DNA of 64,000 bases from the NCBI RefSeq assembly GCF_003481825.1, contig NZ_QULW01000011.1, forward strand, positions 58,365 through 122,364. The letters run 5' to 3'. This DNA is from Clostridium sp. OM02-18AC. GTDB taxonomy: Bacteria; Bacillota; Clostridia; Lachnospirales; Lachnospiraceae. Both the position numbers and the translations under genes were made by a program. Below the pieces are notes generated by a model. It worked only from the letters and a program-made list of their open reading frames with translations. It was not told the DNA's origin and did no database searches. Positions 23,687 to 31,776 of this stretch are shown here, piece after piece. Within the stretch, counting starts at the first letter, position 1. The number at the start of each line of letters is the position of its first letter.

Positions 23687-25084
23687 TTACATTGGTCCGT
23701 AATTGATCAGCTGTGCAATCACAAGCATAACCGTACCGACAACCAGCCAGATTGCAAACATCTTCCACATGAAACGCATCCAGCGGTCATACGGGATGTT
23801 GCAGGCGCTGATGATACCCATCAGTGCGGTAGAGGTCGGCAGGATGTAGTTACAGAAGCCGTCGCCGAAGTTGAATGCCAGGACTGCGGTCTGTCTGGTA
23901 ACACCGATCAGGTCGGAAAGCGGTACCAGGATCGGCATAACAGCTGCTGCCTGTCCGGAACCAGAAGTTAAGAATACGTTGATGATGGTGTTCGCGATCA
24001 GCATAGCCGGTGCCTGTAACAGGGTCGGCACGCTGCCAAGGCCGCCAGCCAGGGCATGGACAACGGTATCGATGATCTTACCGTCAGACATGATCGTGCT
24101 GATGGACTGTGCCAGACCAATGATGATCATGGCAGACATCATCTTCTTGCAGCCTTCCAGGAAGTTCTTGGAAATGGTCTCAGTATCGAAACCGGAAATA
24201 AATCCTACGATGATCGCCAGCCAGATAAACATGGCTGCCATCTCCGGCATATCCCAGCCAAGCTTGATGCTGCCGTAAATAACAACACCCAGGGAAACAA
24301 CCAGAGCAATGATGCTTAAGATCTTGCGGGTATCGATGGTTCCGAAATCATCCAGACCGCCTCCGGCACGAAGCTCACTGGTCTGGTCCAGATCGTACAT
24401 CGGGCTCTTGGTCGGATCCTTTTTGATCTTTAATGCATAGCGTACCAGGAAAATATTGGTAATTACATAGTAAACAGCAAAACATACCCAGCGGTATCCG
24501 ATACCGGAGTAGAGCGGAAGCTCAGCAATCTTCTGCGCAACAACTGTGGTATTCGGGTTTAAGGTACCGGTGGAAAATCCGATCGCGCCGCCCAGCAAAA
24601 TGATGGCTGCGCCGGTGATGGAATCCAGTCCGATCGCCAGAGCCAGCATGACCATGACCGGAGCAAATGCGATGAACATGTTCACAGCCTGAGTGGTACA
24701 GATCAGACCAAACATCAGGGTCAGGATCGGAATGAACACATACAGGTTGTTGGAGAATTTTTTTGCCAGCTTGGCGATCACTGCCTGCAGTGCACCAGAC
24801 TGAGTCAGCATGTGGAATGCACCGCCGGAAAATAAGATAACCAGCATGATATCCACACGTTTTACAAATGCTTTTACAATGTACATCGGGATCAGCAGCG
24901 GGTTAACCGGTGTTCTCTGGATGTAACTGAACTGGGTCGGATCAATGACCTTGATGCCATCCGCATTCTCCACACGGACATACTCGCCGGCCGGAATGAT
25001 CCAGGTTAAGAGCACAGCTGCAATAATAATAGAAAATACGATTACAAAGCTGTGCGGTACGCGAAACTTTTTCTTGGTACTCAT
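23687..25084 (-). CDS. YfcC-family membrane transporter
   Basis: Integral membrane protein of 465 aa with about 11-12 hydrophobic segments, belonging to the YfcC (DUF3360/C4-dicarboxylate-type, arginine/ornithine-antiporter-like) superfamily. Typical features are IPAGEY after the first helix, GLICTTQAVNMFIAFAPV, TGTLNPNTTVVAQKIAELPLYSG, and the conserved hairpin FLTSGSGQAAAVMPIL with DGFCNYILPTS near the end. The ATG at 25082-25084 follows AGGAGG by 11 bases. Its location directly before an M20 amidohydrolase, as in abgB/abgT pairs, suggests uptake of a peptide or amidated compound. A LysR gene lies upstream. Confidence 0.88.
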   Translation of the reverse strand: MSTKKKFRVPHSFVIVFSIIIAAVLLTWIIPAGEYVRVENADGIKVIDPTQFSYIQRTPVNPLLIPMYIVKAFVKRVDIMLVILFSGGAFHMLTQSGALQAVIAKLAKKFSNNLYVFIPILTLMFGLICTTQAVNMFIAFAPVMVMLALAIGLDSITGAAIILLGGAIGFSTGTLNPNTTVVAQKIAELPLYSGIGYRWVCFAVYYVITNIFLVRYALKIKKDPTKSPMYDLDQTSELRAGGGLDDFGTIDTRKILSIIALVVSLGVVIYGSIKLGWDMPEMAAMFIWLAIIVGFISGFDTETISKNFLEGCKKMMSAMIIIGLAQSISTIMSDGKIIDTVVHALAGGLGSVPTLLQAPAMLIANTIINVFLTSGSGQAAAVMPILVPLSDLIGVTRQTAVLAFNFGDGFCNYILPTSTALMGIISACNIPYDRWMRFMWKMFAIWLVVGTVMLVIAQLINYGPM

Positions 25085-25160
25085 ACAAAAAGCCACCTCC
25101 TGTTAAACTTTATTGTTTTAAAGTATAACAGTGCCGGTGGCTTTTTTCCATTTTGTTTTT

Positions 25161-25177
25161 TTTAAAGCAACTTTAAA
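25161..25177. promoter_or_regulatory. Candidate LysR-type operator upstream of yfcC
   Basis: Perfect inverted repeat TTTAAAG (25161-25167), CAA, CTTTAAA (25171-25177). It is centred about 54 bp upstream of the start inferred from a TATACT -10 box (25122-25127, minus strand), the usual place of a LysR recognition site. Two copies of TTGTCAT lie just upstream. Binding is inferred. Confidence 0.4.
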
Positions 25178-25292
25178 TTTTTTGAATTGTTTGTCATATT
25201 CGTGTAATTTTTGTCATGTTTTGCTCCTGCACCGATGAATGTTCGGAAACATGGTTGGATACAAATGAAACTTTCTTGCTCACATTGATCTT

Positions 25293-25358
25293 CCGTTTGG
25301 TACCGCTGCCGGATCGTATCTATTGCGCATCCGTCTGGTATCGCTGCCGGATCGTATC
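25293..25358. repeat. 28-bp duplication spanning the lysR stop codon
   Basis: 25293-25320 and 25331-25358 are 28-bp copies with two mismatches, 38 bp apart. The second copy encodes the end of the LysR protein; the first is just past the stop codon. It looks like a replication-slippage duplication. Confidence 0.8.
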
Positions 25359-26261
25359 CTCTAAAATATCCATCAGATCCTGTTCACATTCCGATATCAC
25401 ATGCCCTTTGCGGTAAACCAGTACCAGTCTGGACTCGTATGCCTCTTTCCCGATCAGAAAATAGCGCACGTGGTCAAATTTCTGCATATCCTTGATGTAT
25501 CCAAGCCGGTTAAAACCAACTCCAAGTCCCTGGTTTACCATACTCATGATAATATCGAAATGTCCGATCTCGATCAGACGTCCCGGACGGATCCTGGCCT
25601 CTTCAAAAATATGGTTGGCCGTTCTGCGCATGCTCTGATCCGGCAGTGGAACAATAAAGGTTTCCCGGTTTAAATGCTGCATGTCCAGATGTAAAAATTT
25701 ATCTCCCTCAACCGCATATGCATACTGGATTGCCGGGTGGGTGTCCGACAGAGCCAGAAGTACCTGTTCCCTGGCAATCTCCTTGTAGACGGCATCCGGC
25801 AGTTCATCCCGGAAAATAGAGATCATAAAATCCACCGCTCCCTCCCGGTACATACGCGTCAGATCACCAATCGTTCCATCCCGGAAGATCACGTCCACAT
25901 CCGGATAACGTTCCATAAAACGCTGAAACACTTCCGGTACAATAGAAATGGCGCGCCGCTGCTGGATCCCCACCCGGATCGTTGCATGGCTTTTATGCAG
26001 TTCATTTTCCAAAAGGCCGTCAAACTCTGCCTTTAATTCCAGCATTTTTTCTGCGCGCGCCACATACTCTTCCCCAATGGACGTCAGCACAAATGCTTTG
26101 CCTTTACCAGTCCGCTCAAATAACCGGACACCCAGATACTTTTCCAGATTGCTGATATACACGCTCAGCGCTGACGGTGAAATAAAAAGCTCCTCCGCCG
26201 CCCTGGAAATACTCTGGCAGCGCGCCAGTGTGCATACATATTGCTGTTCTTTTAAATTCAT
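25320..26261 (-). CDS. LysR-family transcriptional regulator
   Basis: The 313-aa protein starts with a LysR winged helix-turn-helix (residues 1-60: CQSISRAAEELFISPSALSVYISNLEKYLGVRLFER region) and continues with a periplasmic-binding-protein-like effector domain (about 90-300). It is transcribed in the same direction as the yfcC-M20 pair, with 235 bp between, and a palindromic site before yfcC suggests it controls that pair. Its ATG overlaps the stop codon of the upstream 148-aa gene (ATGA), so the two are translationally coupled. The effector is unknown. Confidence 0.9.
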   Translation of the reverse strand: MNLKEQQYVCTLARCQSISRAAEELFISPSALSVYISNLEKYLGVRLFERTGKGKAFVLTSIGEEYVARAEKMLELKAEFDGLLENELHKSHATIRVGIQQRRAISIVPEVFQRFMERYPDVDVIFRDGTIGDLTRMYREGAVDFMISIFRDELPDAVYKEIAREQVLLALSDTHPAIQYAYAVEGDKFLHLDMQHLNRETFIVPLPDQSMRRTANHIFEEARIRPGRLIEIGHFDIIMSMVNQGLGVGFNRLGYIKDMQKFDHVRYFLIGKEAYESRLVLVYRKGHVISECEQDLMDILEDTIRQRYQTDAQ

Positions 26262-26704
26262 GCTGTCTCACCTTCTGTATTTTCTTCCAGCTGCATACAA
26301 ATCTGCCCGTCACAGGTTCTTTCCCTGTCCGGATTTGTCTCAATCAGTCCAAACCTGGAAAACAGCGGATAAATATAAGAAACTCCGCGGATATCTCCCA
26401 GCGCCTTTGGCCGTTTCACATAAGGCTTCCCGCCATCTGGAAGAGCTTCTTTCATCTTCAATATATTTTGAAATGCCATCCGGACGGAACTCCAGGTGAT
26501 GGACTTGCTGTTTTCTCTGCGGTCTACCCATAATTCTCTGGTAAAGCCACCGCGTTTTCCCTGTTTCAGCGTATAAGTATAAGGAAGTCCAGACATCGTC
26601 AAAAACGATTCTCCCTGAAACGCCACAATACACGCCCAGAGATGTTCCTCCGAAAAGTCTTCCAGGAGTCCTGACACTGCGTTTTGTTTCTCATCCCGCT
26701 CCAT
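26258..26704 (-). CDS. Conserved hypothetical protein coupled to lysR
   Basis: I do not recognise a characterised family. The 148-aa, mostly soluble protein has the segment HLWACIVAFQGESFLTMSGLPYTYTLK, a basic middle (GGFTRELWVDRRENSKSITW) and KRPKALGDIRGVSYIYPLFSRFGLIE near the end. No membrane helix is visible. The -GFTREL-VDRR-KSIT-SSV- pattern suggests a compact alpha/beta domain. GGGTGAG lies three bases before the ATG. The stop codon overlaps the lysR ATG, so it may be a partner of that regulator. Confidence 0.75.
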   Translation of the reverse strand: MERDEKQNAVSGLLEDFSEEHLWACIVAFQGESFLTMSGLPYTYTLKQGKRGGFTRELWVDRRENSKSITWSSVRMAFQNILKMKEALPDGGKPYVKRPKALGDIRGVSYIYPLFSRFGLIETNPDRERTCDGQICMQLEENTEGETA

Positions 26705-26750
26705 GATCTCACCCTTTCTTTTTCCTGCTGTAGTTTCTCCCTAATCAAGA

Positions 26751-26772
26751 GTAACCGCACTTCTCGCGTTAT
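26751..26772. repeat. Degenerate palindromic intergenic element
   Basis: GTAACCGC and GCGTTAT ends around ACTTCTC. The reverse complement can be aligned to the copy at 41254-41282 (TAAC-CG-GAGAA-TG-CGGTTAC). Lower confidence because the arms are short and the loop is truncated. Confidence 0.4.
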
Positions 26773-26913
26773 ATAAGATATAGTATAGCACAGGTTACAA
26801 GGAAAAAATTGACTTTCCGACAGAAAAAGCATACAGTTAATGACAACCAGACAAACACAATTCACAAGCAGGAAGAGCCAAATATCAGCGACTCCCGCAG
26901 AAAGAAGGTTTTT

Positions 26914-27447
26914 ATGAATTCCGACACCCTGTCCCTGCCGCCAGGTTATACCCACGTTCAGCACACCTTTGAACCTGTTTTTGACACACACTCCCGTATC
27001 CTGATTCTGGGAAGTTTCCCTTCCGTAAAGTCCCGGGAAAACCAGTTCTATTACGGACATCCGCAGAACCGTTTCTGGAAGCTCATGGCGCTGCTTTTAC
27101 AGGTACCGGTCCCGCAGACCATAGACGAAAAAAAGACCATGCTTCTTACACATGGTCTTGCACTCTGGGATGTCATCGAATCCTGCGATATCAGGGGTTC
27201 CAGCGACAGCAGCATCAAAAACGCGGTCCCGGCAGATATCAGCCGCATCTTAAAAACAGCGGATATCCACACAATCATCGCAAACGGCGGTACTGCATTT
27301 AAGCTTTACAGTCGTTACTGTGAACCGCTCACCGGACGGCCTGCCATTCTCTGCCCGTCCACCAGTCCGGCCAATGCTGCTTTCTCCCTGGAGCGGCTGG
27401 CTGAAATCTGGGAGCCGGTCATAAAACCAGTCATTTCCGGTTTCTGA
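26914..27447 (+). CDS. Hypoxanthine-type DNA glycosylase (uracil-DNA glycosylase superfamily)
   Basis: Base-excision repair enzyme of the uracil-DNA glycosylase superfamily, closest by motif to the family-6 hypoxanthine-DNA glycosylases. The 177-aa protein contains LILGSFPSVKSRENQFYYGHPQNRFWKL (quoted in part: GSFPS, FYYGHPQNRFW), HGLALWDVIESCDIRGSSDS, and the C-terminal motif CPSTSPANA. The start is ATG at 26914, with GAAGG five bases upstream; a longer reading to 26809 has no family match. It is a lone plus-strand gene between two minus-strand blocks. Confidence 0.88.
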   Translation: MNSDTLSLPPGYTHVQHTFEPVFDTHSRILILGSFPSVKSRENQFYYGHPQNRFWKLMALLLQVPVPQTIDEKKTMLLTHGLALWDVIESCDIRGSSDSSIKNAVPADISRILKTADIHTIIANGGTAFKLYSRYCEPLTGRPAILCPSTSPANAAFSLERLAEIWEPVIKPVISGF

Positions 27448-27522
27448 CTGTACAGGTCTCTTTACGCGAAACAGGGCATGCTGTTTCTACATCATGAATA
27501 GCATACCTGTTCCATGCCAAAA

Positions 27523-28053
27523 TTATGGGCGTGCCTGCTCTCCGTCTTCCATCCGCTTTTCCATGATCTTTCGCAACTCGTCGACACAGGCACCCAGACT
27601 CTTTCCAGTCTCATCGATGGTCACATCTGCGTACTTCTCGTAGAGCGGCACGCGCTCCTTGTAAAGGTCCAGAAGTGTCATACCGTCTTTTAAGGCAACG
27701 CCGCGGTCTTTTAAATCGCCCAGGCGCTGTTTTACATCTTCATAGCTCAGCTTCAGGTACACAACCGTGCTGATCTCATGCAGGTGTTCCATCGCCTTGG
27801 GACCGTAGATGACACTGCCGCCCGGAGCGATCACGGAACGCTCCAGTTCCAGCCCTGCGTTCACGTCTTCCTCGACTTTTAAAAAGCCTTCTGTTCCGCG
27901 CTCTGCAATGATCTCTTTTAATAACTGACCGGTCTTTTCCTGGATCACAATATCCACATCAACAAAAGAATAGCCCAGGCGTTTTGCCAGCAAAACGCCG
28001 ATGGTGCTCTTGCCGGAAGCCGGCATGCCTACCAGGGTAATGTTTGATTTCAT
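27523..28053 (-). CDS. aroK: Shikimate kinase
   Basis: Phosphorylates shikimate at the 3-hydroxyl in aromatic amino acid synthesis. The 176-aa protein has Walker A GMPASGKSTIG (about 9-19), the shikimate-binding region DVDIVIQEKTG and GGSVIYG, and a lid with KDRGVALKDGMTLLDLYKERVPLYEKYAD. In typical AroK the second motif is R-x-x-E; here FLKVEEDV has Lys in place of Arg at that point, so the enzyme could be a divergent or shikimate-kinase-like protein. Its ATG overlaps the flavin reductase stop codon by 4 bp. Confidence 0.85.
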   Translation of the reverse strand: MKSNITLVGMPASGKSTIGVLLAKRLGYSFVDVDIVIQEKTGQLLKEIIAERGTEGFLKVEEDVNAGLELERSVIAPGGSVIYGPKAMEHLHEISTVVYLKLSYEDVKQRLGDLKDRGVALKDGMTLLDLYKERVPLYEKYADVTIDETGKSLGACVDELRKIMEKRMEDGEQARP

Positions 28054-28772
28054 TTTGCTTTCCTCCTGCGTGTGTGCTTCACTGCTTCTGAAAGTTTTCC
28101 GCTTCTATTTCCAGTTCGTCCTGACGTTTTTGCGGATTCTTTTTTCTTTTTCGCAGAAGCTGTCTTTCCGGACGCTTCCGTCTTTTGCTTCTTCGCAGTC
28201 GCTTTTGCCGAATCTTTCCGCACCGAATATCCAAACGTTCCGATCTTTTCTCCCAGCTCAAAATAGGTTCCGTGGGAATAGCTCACCAGCTTCGCGTCAT
28301 TCAAATGGAAGGTACCCTTCTCGTCCATGTAGCGATCGTCCACCGTCACACCCACGATCTCCGCAATGAACATGTCATGACTTCCAAGCTCCACCACCTG
28401 TTTCACACGACATTCCAGGTTCAGCGGACTCTCGGCAATGCCAGGCGCACTGATGTGCTGTGACGGCAGAGGTGTCAGTTTCATCTCTTTGAACTTATCG
28501 GTATCGCGGCCGGATTTCACACCGCAGTAATCGGTTGCAAAGACCAGGTCTTTTGTCACCAGATTTACAACGAATTCTCCGGTCTCCTTTAAAATGTCGT
28601 AGGAATAACGCTCCTTGCGCACGGAGATGGAGAGCATAGCCGGGGCAGAGCAGACGGTCCCGGCCCAGGCTACCGTTATGATATTGGGTTTTTCACCAGG
28701 TCGTGCACAGCTTACCATCACGGCCGGTACCGGGTACAGCATATTGCCGCCCCGCCAACTCTGTTTTCCCAT
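28050..28772 (-). CDS. Flavin reductase-like (FMN-binding) protein with Lys-rich tail
   Basis: The first 185 residues form a flavin reductase-like split-barrel domain: PAVMVSCARPGEKPNIITVAW, SISVRKERYSYDILKETGEFVVN, and TDYCGVKSGRDTDKF. This family binds FMN and may reduce it or a quinone/iron substrate; the exact role is not known. The last 55 residues are a low-complexity tail dominated by Lys, Ala, Ser and Arg (KKQKTEASGKTASAKKKKE and similar). The tail may bind nucleic acid or a polyanion. The gene overlaps aroK by 4 bp and follows the pyrophosphatase gene after 15 bp. Confidence 0.88.
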   Translation of the reverse strand: MGKQSWRGGNMLYPVPAVMVSCARPGEKPNIITVAWAGTVCSAPAMLSISVRKERYSYDILKETGEFVVNLVTKDLVFATDYCGVKSGRDTDKFKEMKLTPLPSQHISAPGIAESPLNLECRVKQVVELGSHDMFIAEIVGVTVDDRYMDEKGTFHLNDAKLVSYSHGTYFELGEKIGTFGYSVRKDSAKATAKKQKTEASGKTASAKKKKESAKTSGRTGNRSGKLSEAVKHTRRRKAK

Positions 28773-28787
28773 AATAATCTTCTCCTT

Positions 28788-30455
28788 TTATGCTTCGCTG
28801 GCAATCATGATCGACGGGATCAGCTGTTTCTTTCTGGATACCACGCCCGGAAGCTCTACGACATTCGCTTCTGCATCATCACCCGCATTTTCCATATGGA
28901 ATGCCAGACGGATCAGGTCCTCTGCGCCCTCACCCTCGCAAAGAAGGGAGGTAGACTCGGTCAGGATGTTGGTCAGCATGAAGAAGATCATGTCTACACC
29001 ATGCTCCTCGTGCGGCTTCTTTAAGAACGGAAGCAGACGGTCTTTTAACTCCGTCAGCTCGTCTGCGTTTAAGGAGCTGATCTGGCCTACGCCGTAGCTG
29101 ATCTTGCCGGAATTGAACAGCTTGAAATCCTGATAAAAGATTTCCTCATTGCTCTTACCGCGCAGATTGCTGCCCGCGGAGAACATATCTGCCGCATAAC
29201 GGTCCATATCAATCTCAGCGATCTTTGCAAGCTCAGTTGCTGCCATCTTGTCGATCGGAGTGCAGGTCGGAGAGCGGAATAACAGGGTATCGGAAATGAT
29301 CGCGCTGCACAGCATGCCCGCGGTTGCTTTGTCGATCTCTACATTATTCTCATGATACATCTGATATACGATGGTTGCGGTGCAGCCGACCGGCTGGTTG
29401 CGGAAAAATACCGGGGAGATGGTCTCGACAGTTCCCAGTTTATGATGGTCGATGATCTCCTGGATATCTGCGTTTTCCAGACCGTCTACCGCCTGGTTTT
29501 TCTCGTTGTGGTCTACCAGGATGATCTGCTTGCCCTTTGCACCCAGCAAATTTCTGCGGGAGATCATACCGAGGTACTTGCCATCTTTATTTAAGATCGG
29601 GAAATCACGATGACGCTTGCTTGCCATAACTTCTTTGATGTCATCGATAAAATCGCTGTCCTCAAAGGTGATCAGGTCTTCCGTCTTCATGAAATGTCCG
29701 ATCGGCATACTCTGGTTGATGAGACGTGCTGCAGTGTACGCGTCATACGGTGTGGTCATAACAGTGCAGCCATGCTCCTGTGCCAGCTTACGGATCGTCA
29801 TGGAAACAGCAGCGCCCTCACAGACGATGATGCAGTCTGCTTCCATCTCGATCGCACACAGCTGGGACTCATAGCGGTTTCCAAGGATCACCAGATCATG
29901 CTCGGAAATGTAGTATTCCATCATATCCGGGTTTGCCGCTGCAATGAGAACTTTACCCTGATCGAAATAGTCGTTCTCATCGCCAACTACCATGGCACCC
30001 TCCAGTGTCTCCAGAATATTCTTATACTGGGTGTGTGCTTTAGACAAAATGCTACTGTCTAAAACATTCATGTAAGACTTGGTGATATCGCCAACGGTGA
30101 TGAGTCCTTCCAGGACTCCGCTTTCACTGACTGCAGGTAAGGTTGTAACGTGGGCATCCTGCATCAGGTTCCATGCCTTCTTTAAGGAAATGTTGCGGTT
30201 GACGCCCTTGGTCGCACGAATCTCAATATCCTTTACCTGGGTCTTTACGCTCTCGATCAGCTTCGGTGCTTCCACGTTAAAATAATTCAGCACATACTGG
30301 GCCTCCTCATTCACATGACCTGCACGGCCCGGAACATACTCTTTTCCGGTAATTTTGGATTTCAGTGCTGCATAGCAGATTGCGGAACAGATGGAATCGG
30401 TATCCGGGTTTTTATGACCGATTACGATCGTCCGTCTTCTTCTCTCTTCTGACAT
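28788..30455 (-). CDS. ppaC: Manganese-dependent inorganic pyrophosphatase with CBS-DRTGG regulatory insert
   Basis: Family II pyrophosphatase of the DHH superfamily, 555 aa. The catalytic N-terminus begins GHKNPDTDSICSAI; the second half resumes at about residue 310 with IILVDHNEKNQ, then IIDHHKLG, and the DHHA2 domain ends near residue 540. Between them (about 70-305) lie a CBS motif, a DRTGG domain and a second CBS motif; such inserts bind adenine nucleotides and control activity in clostridial enzymes. The DHH and DHHA2 motifs are intact. A good ribosome binding site precedes the ATG at 30455. Confidence 0.94.
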   Translation of the reverse strand: MSEERRRRTIVIGHKNPDTDSICSAICYAALKSKITGKEYVPGRAGHVNEEAQYVLNYFNVEAPKLIESVKTQVKDIEIRATKGVNRNISLKKAWNLMQDAHVTTLPAVSESGVLEGLITVGDITKSYMNVLDSSILSKAHTQYKNILETLEGAMVVGDENDYFDQGKVLIAAANPDMMEYYISEHDLVILGNRYESQLCAIEMEADCIIVCEGAAVSMTIRKLAQEHGCTVMTTPYDAYTAARLINQSMPIGHFMKTEDLITFEDSDFIDDIKEVMASKRHRDFPILNKDGKYLGMISRRNLLGAKGKQIILVDHNEKNQAVDGLENADIQEIIDHHKLGTVETISPVFFRNQPVGCTATIVYQMYHENNVEIDKATAGMLCSAIISDTLLFRSPTCTPIDKMAATELAKIAEIDMDRYAADMFSAGSNLRGKSNEEIFYQDFKLFNSGKISYGVGQISSLNADELTELKDRLLPFLKKPHEEHGVDMIFFMLTNILTESTSLLCEGEGAEDLIRLAFHMENAGDDAEANVVELPGVVSRKKQLIPSIMIASEA

Positions 30456-30676
30456 AATGTCCTCCTCTTATTGGTAATTTCCAGGTTTTCTTTCTTGCTA
30501 TTTTCACAAAGAAATCGTGCTTTGCGAAAGATAATTATTGATTTTGCACTATTTTTTACAGTTTGTTCATGTGTCGTTCATAATTTATTCACAACTTTTT
30601 CCTATACTAAAAACAACTTAAGAAAAGGTTGTAACTTGATGAAACAGTCAAATTGCACATAGATTTTTCATAATTG

Positions 30677-30703
30677 CCCCGGTTGGACGAAAGTCCACCG
30701 GGG
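30677..30703. other. GNRA-capped hairpin
   Basis: CCCCGGTTGGAC, GAAA, GTCCACCGGGG: an 11-bp stem with one bulged T and a GAAA tetraloop. A short T-rich stretch follows on the plus strand. It could be part of a small RNA or an extra terminator. Confidence 0.6.
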
Positions 30704-30746
30704 TCTCCTCATTTTATACGATTTTATACAGATTTGCAATAGTTAA

Positions 30747-30783
30747 CCCGGAGCAACCATGCTCCGGGCATTTCTTTTTTTGA
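30747..30783 (+). terminator. Rho-independent terminator, plus orientation
   Basis: CCCGGAGC (30747-30754), 6-nt loop, GCTCCGGG (30761-30768), followed by ATTTCTTTTTTTG. The minus strand has only a weak T-stretch, so the stronger reading is termination of plus-strand transcription. Confidence 0.7.
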
Positions 30784-30796
30784 TACATATAAAATT

Positions 30797-31750
30797 CTAA
30801 TCCAGGACCAGACGGGCTGCTCCGTAGATTCCTGCATCATTTCCCAGCTTTGCCAGACCGATGATCCCCTTGTTCTCCGAAATCGGGGTATAATGCTGAT
30901 AATATTTGTCGATGATATCGATCAAAAACTGACCTGCCTTAGAGACACCGCCGCCAATGACAAACATCTGCGGATCCACCGTCATGGCAATGGTTGCCAG
31001 GGTCAATCCCAGATAACGGCCTACCGTCTCAACAACGGAAAGCGCCAGTTTATCTCCTGCCTTTGCCGCATCCAGAACATCCTTTGCGGTTACGTCATCG
31101 CCATACTGGCGAAGCATGGAAGGCGTCTCTTCTGCCGCCATACGGCGTCTTGCTTCCCTGGCAATACCGGTTGCGCTGGCAATCTGTTCTACACAGCCTA
31201 CGCCGCCGCAGTTGCAGTGTTCCCACTCTTCATCGCGGACATGGATATGGCCGATCTCGCCGCCCAGTCCATGTTTGCCTGCAAGGATCTTTTCGTCAAT
31301 GATGATGCCGCCGCCCACGCCGGTTCCAAGCGTTACCATGACAATATCGGTAAAGCCCATGCCGCCGCCGCGCCACATCTCACCAAGCGCTGCCACGTTG
31401 GCATCGTTTCCGCTCTTTACCGGGATGCCGTCTAACAGGGCGCTCAGTTTCTTCTGTGGATTTACATCCCGCCATCCAAGATTTACGCAAACCTCCACGT
31501 AACCATCCGGCAGGACCGGTCCCGGAATGCCGAGTCCGGCTCCCAGGATATCTGCTAAATGAATCTCCCTTTCCGCCAGCACTTCCCGGATGGAAGCAGC
31601 CACATCCTCTAAAATATACCGACCGCCCTCTTCTTTTCTGGTGGGAACTTCCCACTTAAACCGTAAGGTACCGTCTGTCTCAAATAAACCAATCTTGACG
31701 GAGGTTCCCCCCACATCAATACCAATGCATTTCTTTGTATTTTCACCCAT
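30797..31750 (-). CDS. glcK: ROK-family glucokinase
   Basis: Cytoplasmic sugar kinase, most likely glucokinase, 317 aa. The phosphate motif GIDVGGTSVKIGLF is at residues 9-22, the catalytic region is SGNDANVAALGEMW with Asp in NDANV, GTGVGGGIIID binds phosphate, and the ROK zinc motif GHIHVRDEEWEHCNCGGVGC (CxCGxxGC) is complete. The product glucose 6-phosphate could feed the glycogen genes elsewhere in the window. Transketolase follows upstream, 26 bp away in the same direction. Confidence 0.92.
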   Translation of the reverse strand: MGENTKKCIGIDVGGTSVKIGLFETDGTLRFKWEVPTRKEEGGRYILEDVAASIREVLAEREIHLADILGAGLGIPGPVLPDGYVEVCVNLGWRDVNPQKKLSALLDGIPVKSGNDANVAALGEMWRGGGMGFTDIVMVTLGTGVGGGIIIDEKILAGKHGLGGEIGHIHVRDEEWEHCNCGGVGCVEQIASATGIAREARRRMAAEETPSMLRQYGDDVTAKDVLDAAKAGDKLALSVVETVGRYLGLTLATIAMTVDPQMFVIGGGVSKAGQFLIDIIDKYYQHYTPISENKGIIGLAKLGNDAGIYGAARLVLD

Positions 31751-31776
31751 AGTATGTCCTCATTCTCACGTCAAAA

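Larger units (their letters stand above)
30456..30796 (+). ncRNA. Intergenic region with a candidate small RNA and two hairpins
   Basis: No gene with a plausible product is seen in these 341 bp. The first 140 bp are very AT-rich and include TATACT at 30602-30607 on the plus strand. Then follow a GNRA-capped hairpin (30677-30703) and a terminator with a T-run on the plus strand (30747-30783). Both flanking genes are on the minus strand, so the plus-strand terminator has no known gene to serve. A plus-strand RNA of about 170 nt is the simplest explanation. Confidence 0.35.

Noticed and set aside
26809..26913. Upstream extension of the DNA glycosylase
   Set aside because: The 35 extra residues show no family match and have no ribosome binding site; the ATG at 26914 does.
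30471..30662. Short plus-strand frame in the ppaC-glcK gap
   Set aside because: AT-rich, hydrophobic by composition only, with no ribosome binding site; more likely leader or RNA sequence.
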